Below, piece by piece: positions 25,031-33,250 of a DNA stretch of 64,000 bases; position 1 is the stretch's first letter; each line of letters starts with the position of its first letter. Both the position numbers and the translations under genes were made by a program. This DNA is from Nocardioides hwasunensis. Its GTDB lineage: Bacteria; Actinomycetota; Actinomycetes; Propionibacteriales; Nocardioidaceae. A model generated the notes under the pieces. It was not told the DNA's origin. It saw nothing but the letters and a program-made list of their open reading frames with translations, and ran no database searches. The stretch spans positions 310,001 through 374,000 of the forward strand of contig NZ_JACXYY010000004.1 of assembly GCF_014779665.1 (NCBI RefSeq), read 5' to 3'.

Positions 25031-26145
25031 GAGACTCCCCCTCCGACCGCGGAGCGGAGCACCTCGACGACCCGGTCCTGCATGGCCTCGGTCAGGTGAG
25101 GGTGCATCGGCAGCGACAGGATCTCGCCGGCGGCCCTCTCCGTCACCGGTGCGGTGCCCGAGCCGAGTCCGAGGTGGGCGTAGGCCCCGGTGAGGTGCAC
25201 CGGGTAGGGGTAGTGGATGCCGGCACCGACCCCCGCCTGGTTGAGCTCGCCCAGGACCCGGTCGCGCTCGGCGACGCGGACGACGTAGAGGTGCCAGACG
25301 TGCTGGCCCTCCGCGCCGGCCAGCGGTCGGCGTACGCCGGGCACGTCGGCCAGCAGCTGGTCGTAACGGGCCGCGGCGCGCACGCGCAGCTCGTTCCACT
25401 TCTCGAGCCGGTCGAGCTTGGCGCGGAGGTAGACCGCCTGGATCGTGTCGAGCCGGGAGTTCATCCCGATGACGTCGTGGACGTAGCGCACGGACGAGCC
25501 GTGGTTGCGCAGTCGGCGCACCTCGGCGGCGATCGTGGCGTCGTCGGTCGTCACGGCCCCGGCGTCGCCGGCCGCGCCGAGGTTCTTGCCGGGGTAGAAG
25601 CTGGTGGCCGCGACCGTGGCGAGGCCACCCGATCCCCTGCCGTCGAGCCGTGCGCCCTGGGACTGGGCGGCGTCCTCGACCAGCGGGACGCCGGCCGCGT
25701 CGCAGATCGCCCTGAGCCGGGCCATCGGGGCCAGCTGACCGAAGAGGTGCACGGCCACGACGGCCTGGGTGCGGTCGGTGATCGCCGCCTCCACGCCGTC
25801 GGGATCGATGAGCAGCCGGTCGTCGTCGATGTCGACGAGCACCGGCACGGCGCCGATCCGCGAGACCGCCTCGGCGGTGGCGATGAAGGTGTTGGCGGGG
25901 ATCACGACCTCTCCCCCGGGGCCGACACCCGCCGCCCGCAGCGCCAGCTCGAGCGCGTCGGTGCCGTTTCCGACACCGATGCAGTGGTCCACCCCGACGA
26001 AGTCGGCGTACTCGCGCTCGAAGTCGGCGACCGGCGGCCCATCGACGAAGGACGTCGCGGCGAAGACGGCGGCGATGCCGGCCTCCACCTCGGCCGCGAC
26101 CTCGTCGTGCTGCGAGGCGAGGTCGACGAAGGGGACGTTGCTCAT
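25027..26145 (-). CDS. DegT/DnrJ/EryC1 sugar aminotransferase, WbpE-like
   Basis: Predicted 372-residue PLP enzyme that aminates a keto nucleotide sugar, usually from glutamate. Seen are PFVDLASQHDEV at the N-terminus, GNGTDALELALRA (PLP phosphate), VEDAAQSQGA (ring-binding Asp) and SFYPGKNLGAAGDAGAV with the Lys that forms the Schiff base. The PFVDL start and overall pattern resemble WbpE/WlbC, the C3 aminotransferases of the UDP-2,3-diacetamido-2,3-dideoxyglucuronate pathway. WbpB-like and WbpD-like genes lie upstream in the same operon, supporting that pathway. It is linked to its neighbours by 4-base overlaps on both sides. Confidence 0.88.
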   Translation of the reverse strand: MSNVPFVDLASQHDEVAAEVEAGIAAVFAATSFVDGPPVADFEREYADFVGVDHCIGVGNGTDALELALRAAGVGPGGEVVIPANTFIATAEAVSRIGAVPVLVDIDDDRLLIDPDGVEAAITDRTQAVVAVHLFGQLAPMARLRAICDAAGVPLVEDAAQSQGARLDGRGSGGLATVAATSFYPGKNLGAAGDAGAVTTDDATIAAEVRRLRNHGSSVRYVHDVIGMNSRLDTIQAVYLRAKLDRLEKWNELRVRAAARYDQLLADVPGVRRPLAGAEGQHVWHLYVVRVAERDRVLGELNQAGVGAGIHYPYPVHLTGAYAHLGLGSGTAPVTERAAGEILSLPMHPHLTEAMQDRVVEVLRSAVGGGVS

Positions 26146-26786
26146 AGGTGGACTCCTGTCCGGATCGGGCGGGCGGGCACTCCGGCCCAGGTCTCTCCTG
26201 CCGGGACGTCGTGGAGGACCACGGCCCCCATCCCGACGACGGCGTCGGCGCCGATGTGCACGCCTTCGCGCACGGTGGCGTTCATGCCGATGTAGGCGCC
26301 CTCGCCGATCTCGACGTCGCCCCCGAGGGAGACGCCGGCGCAGAGCGTGGCGTAGTCGTGCACGGTGCAGCCGTGGGTGAGCGTCACCTGCGGCATCAGC
26401 ACCACGTGGCGCCCGACCTCGACGTCCGCGGTCAGCACCACGCCGTCGAGCGCGATCGAGCCGGCGCCGATGGAGCAGCTGCCGGGCAGCACGATGCGCG
26501 GATGGATCAGCGAGATGTAGCGGGCCGGGTCCATGCCGAGCATCTCGAGGCGCACGACCACCCGGCGGCGGTGGCGTCCCTTGCCCAGCGTGAGCAGCAC
26601 GTCGTGGTCGACGAGCTCGGTGACCAGGTCGACCGAGCCGATCACAGGGGTCAGCCCGTGGAGGGTGCCCCACACCGCGGAGTTGTCGTCCACGATGTTC
26701 AGCGGCCCGTCGTGCTGCAGGAGCACCGCGACCGCCGTGGCCTCCCGGGCCAGCCCGCTCGCACCGACCATCAGCAGGCCGGTCAT
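26142..26786 (-). CDS. NeuD/PglD-family sugar O/N-acetyltransferase
   Basis: Predicted 214-residue acetyl-CoA-dependent enzyme. The N-terminal Rossmann-like part binds the nucleotide sugar (LLMVGASGLAREATAVAV); the C-terminal half is a left-handed beta-helix of hexapeptide repeats (IVLPGSCSIGAGSIALDGVVL, GEGAYIGMNATVREGVHIG). The conserved His that acts as base in PglD fits LTHGCTVHDYATL. With the adjacent aminotransferase (26783-27934) it resembles the PglE/PglD pair that makes 4-acetamido sugars. Overlaps of 4 bases on both sides indicate coupled translation. Confidence 0.85.
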   Translation of the reverse strand: MTGLLMVGASGLAREATAVAVLLQHDGPLNIVDDNSAVWGTLHGLTPVIGSVDLVTELVDHDVLLTLGKGRHRRRVVVRLEMLGMDPARYISLIHPRIVLPGSCSIGAGSIALDGVVLTADVEVGRHVVLMPQVTLTHGCTVHDYATLCAGVSLGGDVEIGEGAYIGMNATVREGVHIGADAVVGMGAVVLHDVPAGETWAGVPARPIRTGVHL

Positions 26787-27934
26787 GGTCGCCACGCAGC
26801 GGCCAGGGCGTCGCAGACGCGGGCGTGCTCGGACGCGGTCATCTGGTGGAAGAGCGGCAGGATCAGCGTGTGGTCGTTGAGCCGCTCGGTGACCGGCAGC
26901 GGCACGTGCGGGCGCTGGTCGTGGGCCGGCTGGCGGTGCGCGGCCATGATGCCGCGCCGTGCCGAGATCCCGGCCTCGGCCAGGTGCACCATCAGGTCCT
27001 CGCGTCCGAGCGGGTGCTCGGGCAGGACCTCGAGCCAGCACGACTGGAAGTTGGTCGTTCCCCAGGCCGGGTCACCGACCAGCCGCAGCCCGGGCAGCTC
27101 GTCGACCACCGCGGCGTACGCCGCTGCCAGCTCGCGGCGACGGGCGACCATCTCCGGGAGCCGGCCCAGCTGGACCAGGCCGACAGCGGCCTGCAGGTCG
27201 GTCATCCGGTAGTTGAAGCCGACCTCGGCGTAGGACTCCGGCGGCGCCAGCACGGATGCGTGCCGGTCGGCGGCGGACACGCTCATCGCGTGCTCGCGCA
27301 GCCGTCGGGCGCGCTGGGCCCAGTCCGCGCGCGAGGTGGTGAGCATGCCGCCCTCGCCGGTGGTCAACAGCTTGCGCGGGTGGAAGGACCAGGCGGCGAT
27401 CTCCGCCTCGGTGCCGACCGGGCGACCGTGAGCGGTGGAGCCGGCGGCGCAGGCGGCGTCCTCGATGACGGTGATCCCGCGCGGGTCGCACCACTCACGG
27501 ATGGCGCGCAGGTCGAGCGGCACGCCGCCCTGGTCCACGGCGATCACCGCGCGCGTGCGCGGGGTGACCACCGTGGCGATCGTGTCGACCGTGAGGTTGC
27601 CGGTCGCGCCGTCGACGTCTGCGAAGACCGGCGTGGCCCCGACGTAGGTCGGGGCGTTGGCGGTCGCGACGAACGAGAAGGAGGGGACGACGACCTCGTC
27701 ACCCGGCCCGACGCCGACCACGACCAGAGCCAGGTGCAGCGCAGTGGTGCAGTTGCTGACCGCGACCGCGTGGGCGGCCTGCTGGGACTGCGCGAACGCG
27801 TCCTCGAAGGCAGCCACGCGCGGCCCCTGGGCGACCCAGCCGGAGCGGAGCACCTCGGAGACCGCGGCGACCTCCTCCTCGCCGAGCCACGGCTGCATCA
27901 CGTTGATGCGGGTGAGCTGCTGGTCGATGCTCAT
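26783..27934 (-). CDS. DegT/DnrJ/EryC1 sugar aminotransferase, second copy (PglE-like context)
   Basis: Predicted 383-residue PLP aminotransferase acting on a keto nucleotide sugar. Motifs: INVMQPWLGEEEVAAV at the start, VSNCTTALHLAL (PLP phosphate), IEDAACAAGS (Asp for the pyridinium nitrogen) and SFHPRKLLTTGEGGML with the Schiff-base Lys. It differs clearly from the WbpE-like copy, so the two probably act at different carbons. It lies between the epimerase/dehydratase and the NeuD/PglD-like acetyltransferase, matching a dehydratase-aminotransferase-acetyltransferase module for a C4 amino sugar. Start and stop overlap the neighbours by 4 bases. Confidence 0.88.
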   Translation of the reverse strand: MSIDQQLTRINVMQPWLGEEEVAAVSEVLRSGWVAQGPRVAAFEDAFAQSQQAAHAVAVSNCTTALHLALVVVGVGPGDEVVVPSFSFVATANAPTYVGATPVFADVDGATGNLTVDTIATVVTPRTRAVIAVDQGGVPLDLRAIREWCDPRGITVIEDAACAAGSTAHGRPVGTEAEIAAWSFHPRKLLTTGEGGMLTTSRADWAQRARRLREHAMSVSAADRHASVLAPPESYAEVGFNYRMTDLQAAVGLVQLGRLPEMVARRRELAAAYAAVVDELPGLRLVGDPAWGTTNFQSCWLEVLPEHPLGREDLMVHLAEAGISARRGIMAAHRQPAHDQRPHVPLPVTERLNDHTLILPLFHQMTASEHARVCDALAAAWRP

Positions 27935-28941
27935 GACGCCACGGCCTGCTTCGTGCGGCCCGCGGCGATCTCCTCGCGCTGCGGTCGCCACCACTCCACC
28001 AGGTCCCGCAGACCCTCCTCGAGGCCGGTGCCCGCGACGAAGCCGAGGTCGCGCTCGGCGGCGCACGTGTCGGCGAGGCGGCGTACGACGCCGTTGACCC
28101 CGCGCTCGGGGCCGTGCTCCACGGGCAGGTCCGAGCCCATCACCCTGAGCAGGGTCTCCGCGAGCCCCAGCAGGCTGGTCTCCTCACCGCGAGCGACGTT
28201 GTAGACGCCCTCCACGACGGACGACGAGGCGGCCAGCACGTTGGCCCGGGCGATGTCGGTGGTGAAGACGAAGTCCATGGTCTGCCGGCCGTCGCCGAAG
28301 ATCAGCGGCGGCAGCCCGTCGTCGATCCGCTCCATCCAGCGCACCAGCACCTCGGTGTAGAGGCCGTGCACGTCCATCCGCGGCCCGTAGACGTTGAAGT
28401 AGCGCAGGCCGACGTAGTCGAGGCCGTTCATGGCGCGGAAGCTCTTCAGCATGCCCTCGTTGAACGTCTTCGCGGCGCCGTAGAACGTGTCGTTGGCGTA
28501 GGGGTGCTGGTCCTCGGGCGTCGGGAACTGCTCCGCGAGGCCGTAGACCGACGCGGACGAGGCAGCGACGATCTTGTCGACCCCGGGCGTCGCAGCGGCC
28601 GCCTCGATGACGTTGAACGAGCCGTCGACGAGGACCTCGAGCGCGAGCCGGGGCTCCTCGGCGCACTGGGTGATCCGGATGGCGGCCTGGTGGAAGACCA
28701 GGTCGCAGCCGCGCGTCAGGTCGTGCACGAGGTCGCGGTCGCGGATGTCGCCGCGGACGAGCTTCAGCTCCACGCCCGTGCGCTCCATCGCGGCCTCGAG
28801 GTTGGCCTCGCGTCCGCGGACCAGGTTGTCGAGGACCCGGACCTCCGAGACCCCCGCGTCGAAGAGCTGGTCGACGAGCGTCGAGCCGATGGTGCCGGCG
28901 CCGCCGGTCACCAGGGCGGTCGCCCCCTGCAGCGCGGTCAT
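27931..28941 (-). CDS. NAD-dependent nucleotide-sugar epimerase/dehydratase
   Basis: Predicted 336-residue extended short-chain dehydrogenase acting on nucleotide sugars. LVTGGAGTIGSTL is the GxxGxxG NAD-binding loop, and ASSASVYG and the YGAAK catalytic Tyr/Lys motif are present. FRAMNGLDYVGLRYFNVYGPRM is typical of the UDP-glucose 4-epimerase/UDP-glucuronate 4-epimerase branch. Whether it epimerises or dehydrates cannot be settled from sequence; WbpI-like or C4-epimerase activity would fit the operon. It is linked by 4-base overlaps to the aminotransferase and the oxidoreductase. Confidence 0.87.
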   Translation of the reverse strand: MTALQGATALVTGGAGTIGSTLVDQLFDAGVSEVRVLDNLVRGREANLEAAMERTGVELKLVRGDIRDRDLVHDLTRGCDLVFHQAAIRITQCAEEPRLALEVLVDGSFNVIEAAAATPGVDKIVAASSASVYGLAEQFPTPEDQHPYANDTFYGAAKTFNEGMLKSFRAMNGLDYVGLRYFNVYGPRMDVHGLYTEVLVRWMERIDDGLPPLIFGDGRQTMDFVFTTDIARANVLAASSSVVEGVYNVARGEETSLLGLAETLLRVMGSDLPVEHGPERGVNGVVRRLADTCAAERDLGFVAGTGLEEGLRDLVEWWRPQREEIAAGRTKQAVAS

Positions 28942-30062
28942 CGGACTCCCTCCAGCACCGACGGGGCGGTGGCCTGCTGCGGCACCGGTGGCGGGCCGGC
29001 GGGCACCATCGGACCGGACTGGTGCGTGGTGCCGGACTGCGCGGCGAGCCGGTGCGAGGCCTGCTCCAGCACCTCGAGGACCCGGAGCCCGGAGTGGCCG
29101 TCGGTCAGCGCCGGCCGACCCTCGCGGATGGCGGCGGCGAACTCGGTGACCATCGCGCCGAGGGCCTCGCGCTCGGGCAGCGCAGGCGACCAGGTGTCAC
29201 CGAGCCGGTACGACACCGACGACGCGGTGCGGTCGGTGCCACCGACCGAGGTCCGGGCCAGGTCGACGCCACGGTCGTAGACGCTCAGCCGCTGCTGCGG
29301 GTTGAGGTCGTCCCAGACGAGGGTGCGGCGCGAGCCGCCGATCACCATCTGGCGGATCTTGGTGGGGCTGAGCCAGTTCACGTGGACGTGCGCGAGTCCG
29401 TCGTCGGGCAGCGGCAGCGTCAGGTGACCCACGCACGCGCGTCCGGCGCCGATCGGGTCCGCACCCGTCGCGCCGATGCCCTCCGACGGGAGCCCGGAGG
29501 GCAGGATGTGGTCGAGGATCGCCAGGTCGTGCGGCGCGAGGTCCCAGAGCACGTCGATGTCGGGCTGGACGAGGCCGAGGTTGATCCGCACCGAGTCGAT
29601 GAAGTGGATCTGGCCCAGCTCGCCGCTCACGACCAGCTCGCGCATCTTCTGCACGACCGGCGTGTAGCAGAACGTGTGGTCGGTCATCAGGACCAGGCCC
29701 TGGGCGTCGGCCAGGTCGACCATCATGCGGCCACGGGCCACGCTGTCGGCGAGCGGCTTCTCGACGACGACATGCTTGCCGGCGCTCAGCGCCTGCAGCG
29801 CCAGTCCGTGGTGGGTGCGCGCCGGGGTGGCGATCGCGACGGCGTGGATGGTCGGGTCGTCGAGGACCCGCTCGAGGTCGTCGGTCACCTCGACGTGCGG
29901 TCCCGCGACCTTCCGGGCACGCTCCAGGTCGAGATCGCAGACCACCCGCAGGTCCCAGTCGGGCGAGCTGGCGAAGTTGCGGACCAGGTTGGGTCCCCAG
30001 TAGCCGGCGCCGATCACGGCGATGCCCATCGGGCCCTGCTGCGGGGTGGGGGTGGTGCTCAT
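28938..30062 (-). CDS. Gfo/Idh/MocA oxidoreductase, WbpB-like
   Basis: Predicted 374-residue NAD(P)-dependent oxidoreductase. AVIGAGYWGPNLVRNF is the dinucleotide-binding loop, VVVEKPLADS has the family's Glu-Lys-Pro, and a C-terminal beta-sheet substrate domain follows. In the WbpB/WlbA subgroup the enzyme oxidises C3 of UDP-GlcNAcA before WbpE amination and WbpD acetylation. The gene order with WbpD-like and WbpE-like genes supports that assignment. The UDP-GlcNAc 6-dehydrogenase (WbpA) needed before it is not in the window. It overlaps both neighbours by 4 bases. The last 40 residues are Pro/Ala-rich. Confidence 0.87.
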   Translation of the reverse strand: MSTTPTPQQGPMGIAVIGAGYWGPNLVRNFASSPDWDLRVVCDLDLERARKVAGPHVEVTDDLERVLDDPTIHAVAIATPARTHHGLALQALSAGKHVVVEKPLADSVARGRMMVDLADAQGLVLMTDHTFCYTPVVQKMRELVVSGELGQIHFIDSVRINLGLVQPDIDVLWDLAPHDLAILDHILPSGLPSEGIGATGADPIGAGRACVGHLTLPLPDDGLAHVHVNWLSPTKIRQMVIGGSRRTLVWDDLNPQQRLSVYDRGVDLARTSVGGTDRTASSVSYRLGDTWSPALPEREALGAMVTEFAAAIREGRPALTDGHSGLRVLEVLEQASHRLAAQSGTTHQSGPMVPAGPPPVPQQATAPSVLEGVR

Positions 30063-30685
30063 CGTGCTTCCTCCAGTCGTCCGTCGATCTCCTCGTAGAC
30101 CTCACCCGAGACCGGGCAGATCCATCGGTCGCGCGTGTCCGAGACGAGCGGTACGCCGCTGCGTCCGACCCAGCCGACCCGGCGCGCGGGCGTGCCGACG
30201 ACCAGGGCGTGGTCAGCCACGTCGCGCGTCACCACGGAGCCCGCGCCGACGCTGGCCCAGCGACCGATCCGCACCGGTGCGACGCACACGGCACGGGCGC
30301 CGATGGAGGCTCCCTCCTCGATCGTGACTCCCACGGCCTCCCAGTCCTCGGCCCCCTTGCGGCGCCCGTCCGGGGTCACCGCACGCGGGTAGGTGTCGTT
30401 GGTGAGCACGACGGCGGGTCCGATGAAGACGCCGTCGCCGAGCACGGCGGGCTCGTAGACGAGGGCCTGGTTCTGCACCTTGCAGCGCTCACCGAGGCGC
30501 GCGCCGGGGCCGACGTACACCCCGCGGCCGAGGATCGTGTCGGCACCGACCTGGGCGCCGGCACGGACGACCGCCTGATCCCACACCTGCACACCGGGAC
30601 CGACGCGGGCGCCGTCCTCGATGGTGGCCGTGGGGGCGACGACGGAGCGGGACCGCGGTTGTGGTCTCGCGCTGGACAGGGTCAT
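30059..30685 (-). CDS. Hexapeptide-repeat N-acetyltransferase, WbpD/WlbB-like
   Basis: Predicted 208-residue left-handed beta-helix acyltransferase. The helix is built from successive hexapeptides (IEDGARVGPGVQVWDQAVV, LGRGVYVGPGARLGERCKV) and includes VFIGPAVVLTNDTYPRA, the signature of the WbpD/WlbB group that acetylates the C3 amine of UDP-2-acetamido-3-amino-2,3-dideoxy-glucuronate. The C-terminal GVPLVSDTRDRWICPVSG extension with a Cys is also found in this group. The ATG overlaps the upstream glycosyltransferase stop by 4 bases. Confidence 0.86.
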   Translation of the reverse strand: MTLSSARPQPRSRSVVAPTATIEDGARVGPGVQVWDQAVVRAGAQVGADTILGRGVYVGPGARLGERCKVQNQALVYEPAVLGDGVFIGPAVVLTNDTYPRAVTPDGRRKGAEDWEAVGVTIEEGASIGARAVCVAPVRIGRWASVGAGSVVTRDVADHALVVGTPARRVGWVGRSGVPLVSDTRDRWICPVSGEVYEEIDGRLEEAR

Positions 30686-31524
30686 GAGCGTGAGCTTTCG
30701 TCTCGTTGCCAGGTGGTGAAGTCCCCAGCTCTCAGCGCCTGTCGGGCGCCGATCTGGGCGGCGACGTGGATGGCCACGAACACCGGGAGTCGGAGGGCCA
30801 GGCCGGGGCGGCCGACCGCGAGGGCGATCAGGGTGCGCGGCTGCGTGCGCGAGGCCGGTCGACGTACGCCGAGCTGGGCGGCCTGGGCGTTGCCCGTGGC
30901 GATCCGGATCCGGCGACGGACCAGGTCGTGCACGGTGCGCGGCGGGTGGACCACGGCCACCGCGGCCGGGACGATGCGTCGTTCGTGACCGCTGAACGAG
31001 TCGGACATGCCCAGGTCGTCGCTCATCATCCGCGGCAGGGCGGTGACGCGGGCCTGGGCCTGCTCGGACAGGACGACGACGCCGCGCCCGAAGAGGCCGG
31101 CCTCGACCTGCGGGAGCGACTCCCAGACGTCGTAGTACCAGCGCACCCAGCGCGAGCAGCCGGCGCGCGGGACGGCGCGGGCGGGCGCGGTCGCGAGCAC
31201 CTCGTCGCGGGTGATCGGCTCGATGAGCCGGAGCGCGGCGGTGCCGTGGAGCTCGATGTCGGCGTCGAGGTGGATCCGGGGGAACACGTCGGTGGCGGCG
31301 TTGCCCACCCGGACGGCCTCGGCCTTCGAGGGCTGCCCGATCTCGATGACGCGGGCGAGCGGGTCGGCGTCGCGGGCGACCTCGGCGGTGCGGTCGGTGC
31401 AGCCGTTGCAGACCACGACGACGTCGAGGTCCTCGGCACGGGTGCCCTTGCGCAGCGCGCGCAGGTTGCGACCGATGGTGGCCGCCTCGTTGTGCGCCGG
31501 AATGATGACGCTGGCAACGGCCAT
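30682..31524 (-). CDS. Family 2 glycosyltransferase heading the amino-sugar operon
   Basis: Predicted 280-residue GT-A enzyme: VASVIIPAHNEAATIGRNL start, VVCNGCTDRTAEVARD, and IHLDADIEL with the D-x-D metal site. A C-terminal hydrophobic stretch (about 235-265) may associate it with the membrane. The ATG has GGGGGAG about 8 bases upstream. First gene of the eight-gene chain ending at 24011, all joined by 4-base overlaps. A CCC-N7-GGG motif lies about 105 bases upstream. The acceptor and donor sugars are unknown. Confidence 0.86.
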   Translation of the reverse strand: MAVASVIIPAHNEAATIGRNLRALRKGTRAEDLDVVVVCNGCTDRTAEVARDADPLARVIEIGQPSKAEAVRVGNAATDVFPRIHLDADIELHGTAALRLIEPITRDEVLATAPARAVPRAGCSRWVRWYYDVWESLPQVEAGLFGRGVVVLSEQAQARVTALPRMMSDDLGMSDSFSGHERRIVPAAVAVVHPPRTVHDLVRRRIRIATGNAQAAQLGVRRPASRTQPRTLIALAVGRPGLALRLPVFVAIHVAAQIGARQALRAGDFTTWQRDESSRS

Positions 31525-31622
31525 CTCCCCAACTCCCCCAAGTCGCGTGCCGGGCCCCACGCCCCGCACACCCTGATCCTGTGACCCCGCGGAGCGCTCG
31601 CCGACCGCGTGCGAGCGCTTTC

Positions 31623-31635
31623 GCCACAATTGGGG
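31623..31635 (-). promoter_or_regulatory. CCC-N7-GGG inverted repeat, site E
   Basis: GCCACAATTGGGG in the 120-base gap between the LCP-like gene stop and the eight-gene operon, centred about 105 bases from its ATG. In the gene direction it reads CCCCAATTGTGGC. Confidence 0.55.
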
Positions 31636-31644
31636 AGTACGACG

Positions 31645-32448
31645 TCAGCCGGGCCGCGCCATCGCGTAGGTGATGTCGAGGGACCGCAGGTCGCGCAGCT
31701 CGAGGAGGAGCCGGTCGAGGTCGACGATCGACCAGCCGTCGTCGACCGCAGTGCCGTCGACGGTCGTGCTGAGCGCGCGGTAGAGGTCGAGCGGCCGCTT
31801 GCGCATCTCCTGGTGGAGGGTGGCCTCCATGACCTGCCTGAGGTAGTCCTGCTGGGCTCGCGGGCCCGAGCCGTAGGCGTAGGCGGCGTCGACGCCGTTG
31901 GCACCGGCCAGCTGGACGAAGGTGTTCCAGTCGATGGCGATGAGGTGGTCGACGCGCCGGCCCGACCAGGCCTCCGCGGCTGCGACGGTCGCGCTCGGCG
32001 GCATCGACGCCGCGACGGGCGCGACGCCACTGGATAGGGGGAGGGTCTCCACGCGCGCGGACAGCCCGTCCGGCGGGATGTCGACCAGCATGACGGCCTC
32101 GACCGACTGCCTCCCCGCCAGCCACGGGACGTCCTGGCCCGCCGTCCCGGGCCGGGTGCCGACCATGAGGAAGGTCCGGCCCGGCGACGCCGGAGGTCGG
32201 TCCCTCAGCCCCGTGAAGGCACCCTCGATCCGCTCCAGGCGGCTGACCATCACGACGTTGGTCACGGCACCGAGCACCACGACGAGCAGCCCGAGGGCGA
32301 GCAGGACGCCGAGGATGCGACGCACGGGACGGCGGCGTCGTACGACGGGCGCGGGGGCCGCGGGCGGGTCCCAGCTGCGTCGGGGCGCGGGGACGTGCAC
32401 GGTGCCGGGTCCGGTGGTCCCGGCCCGGTTCGTGCTGCTCGTCGACAT
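31645..32448 (-). CDS. Small LytR-CpsA-Psr (LCP)-like membrane protein
   Basis: Predicted 267-residue protein: cytoplasmic Pro/Arg-rich tail, one membrane helix (about residues 45-68, ILGVLLALGLLVVVLGAVTNVVM), then an extracytoplasmic domain. VEAVMLVDIPPDG resembles the LCP signature around D-x-x-MLV, and the order TFLMVGTR ... LIAIDWNTFVQLAGANGVDA matches the LCP fold. LCP enzymes move lipid-linked polymers onto peptidoglycan. It is shorter than usual (300 or more) and the conserved Arg set is not obvious, so activity is uncertain. GGAGG lies 6 bases before the ATG, with a TAGCGT box and a CCC-N7-GGG motif upstream. Confidence 0.6.
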   Translation of the reverse strand: MSTSSTNRAGTTGPGTVHVPAPRRSWDPPAAPAPVVRRRRPVRRILGVLLALGLLVVVLGAVTNVVMVSRLERIEGAFTGLRDRPPASPGRTFLMVGTRPGTAGQDVPWLAGRQSVEAVMLVDIPPDGLSARVETLPLSSGVAPVAASMPPSATVAAAEAWSGRRVDHLIAIDWNTFVQLAGANGVDAAYAYGSGPRAQQDYLRQVMEATLHQEMRKRPLDLYRALSTTVDGTAVDDGWSIVDLDRLLLELRDLRSLDITYAMARPG

Positions 32449-32479
32449 CGCGGTCCTCCCCCGTCGGCCCGATCCCTCG

Positions 32480-32485
32480 ACGCTA
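32480..32485 (-). promoter_or_regulatory. -10 box TAGCGT for the LCP-like gene
   Basis: Reads TAGCGT on the minus strand, about 32 bases before the ATG, leaving a leader of about 25 bases with a GGAGG site. Site F is centred roughly 43 bases before the predicted transcription start, a usual distance for an activator. Confidence 0.5.
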
Positions 32486-32509
32486 GGGGCCGGCGGCAGT
32501 GGGCACATG

Positions 32510-32522
32510 CCCCAAACGAGGG
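32510..32522 (-). promoter_or_regulatory. CCC-N7-GGG inverted repeat, site F
   Basis: CCCCAAACGAGGG between pth and the LCP-like gene, centred about 68 bases before the LCP-like ATG. In the gene direction it reads CCCTCGTTTGGGG followed by CATGTGCC. Confidence 0.55.
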
Positions 32523-32536
32523 AGGACCCTGCTGGC

Positions 32537-33136
32537 TCAGGAGTTGAAGCGCTGCTGGGTCTTCTCGAGGCCGTCGGTGACCAGCGACTCGACCGCGTCG
32601 GCGGCGTCGGAGACCTGGAAGGGCAGCTCCTTGCGCTCGACGGTGGAGTAGTTGGAGAGCACGAAGTCGGCGACGTCCTGGCGACCCGGCGGACGGCCGA
32701 TCCCGGCACGCACCCGGTAGAAGTCACCCGTGCCGAAGGACGAGCGCATCGACTTGAGGCCGTTGTGACCGTTGTCGCCGCCGCCGAGCTTGATGCGCAG
32801 GGTGCCGAAGGCGATGTCGAGCTCGTCGTGGATCGCGATCACGTGGTCGGGCTCGACCTTGTAGAAGGAGGCGAGCGCCTTGACCGGCCCGCCCGACTCG
32901 TTCATGTAGCCGCGACCGCGGGCCAGGACGACGCGGGGGCCGCCCGGCGACAGACGGCCCTCGACGACGTCGGCGCGGCCCGACTTGTGGGACCTGAAGG
33001 GCGACCCCATCCGGGAGGCGAGCTCGTCGGTGACCAGGTAGCCGATGTTGTGCCGGTGGCCGGCATAGGTCGGGCCGGGGTTGCCGAGGCCGACGACCAG
33101 CCACACCTCGCCCTGCCCGCTGGTCTGCTCGCTCAC
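32537..33136 (-). CDS. pth: Peptidyl-tRNA hydrolase
   Basis: Predicted 199-residue cytoplasmic enzyme that releases tRNA from prematurely ended peptidyl-t[22 protein letters not shown] contains the conserved Asn and the catalytic His; [13 protein letters not shown] and [27 protein letters not shown] are the other family signatures, with the substrate-positioning Asp and Asn. The GTG start has GGAAGGA upstream; the extra upstream frame lacks homology. Length matches the usual 185-200. Neighbour rplY lies upstream across two hairpins, an order common in actinobacteria. Confidence 0.97.
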   Translation of the reverse strand: MSEQTSGQGEVWLVVGLGNPGPTYAGHRHNIGYLVTDELASRMGSPFRSHKSGRADVVEGRLSPGGPRVVLARGRGYMNESGGPVKALASFYKVEPDHVIAIHDELDIAFGTLRIKLGGGDNGHNGLKSMRSSFGTGDFYRVRAGIGRPPGRQDVADFVLSNYSTVERKELPFQVSDAADAVESLVTDGLEKTQQRFNS

Positions 33137-33201
33137 GCGCTCATCCTTCCATCGGCGCCAGGGCCACATCGTCGTACCGCCTGTCCATCAAGGTGTGCAG
33201 A

Positions 33202-33249
33202 CGAATGGGCACCTCCCCTGGTCGATTGACCCAGGGAAGTGCCCATTCG
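33202..33249. other. Long imperfect hairpin between rplY and pth
   Basis: The arms 33202-33223 and 33228-33249 are near-perfect inverted copies (outer part CGAATGGGCAC / GTGCCCATTCG) around a 4-base loop. It lies directly next to a second, perfect hairpin. No coding capacity is seen. Confidence 0.6.
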
Positions 33250-33250
33250 G

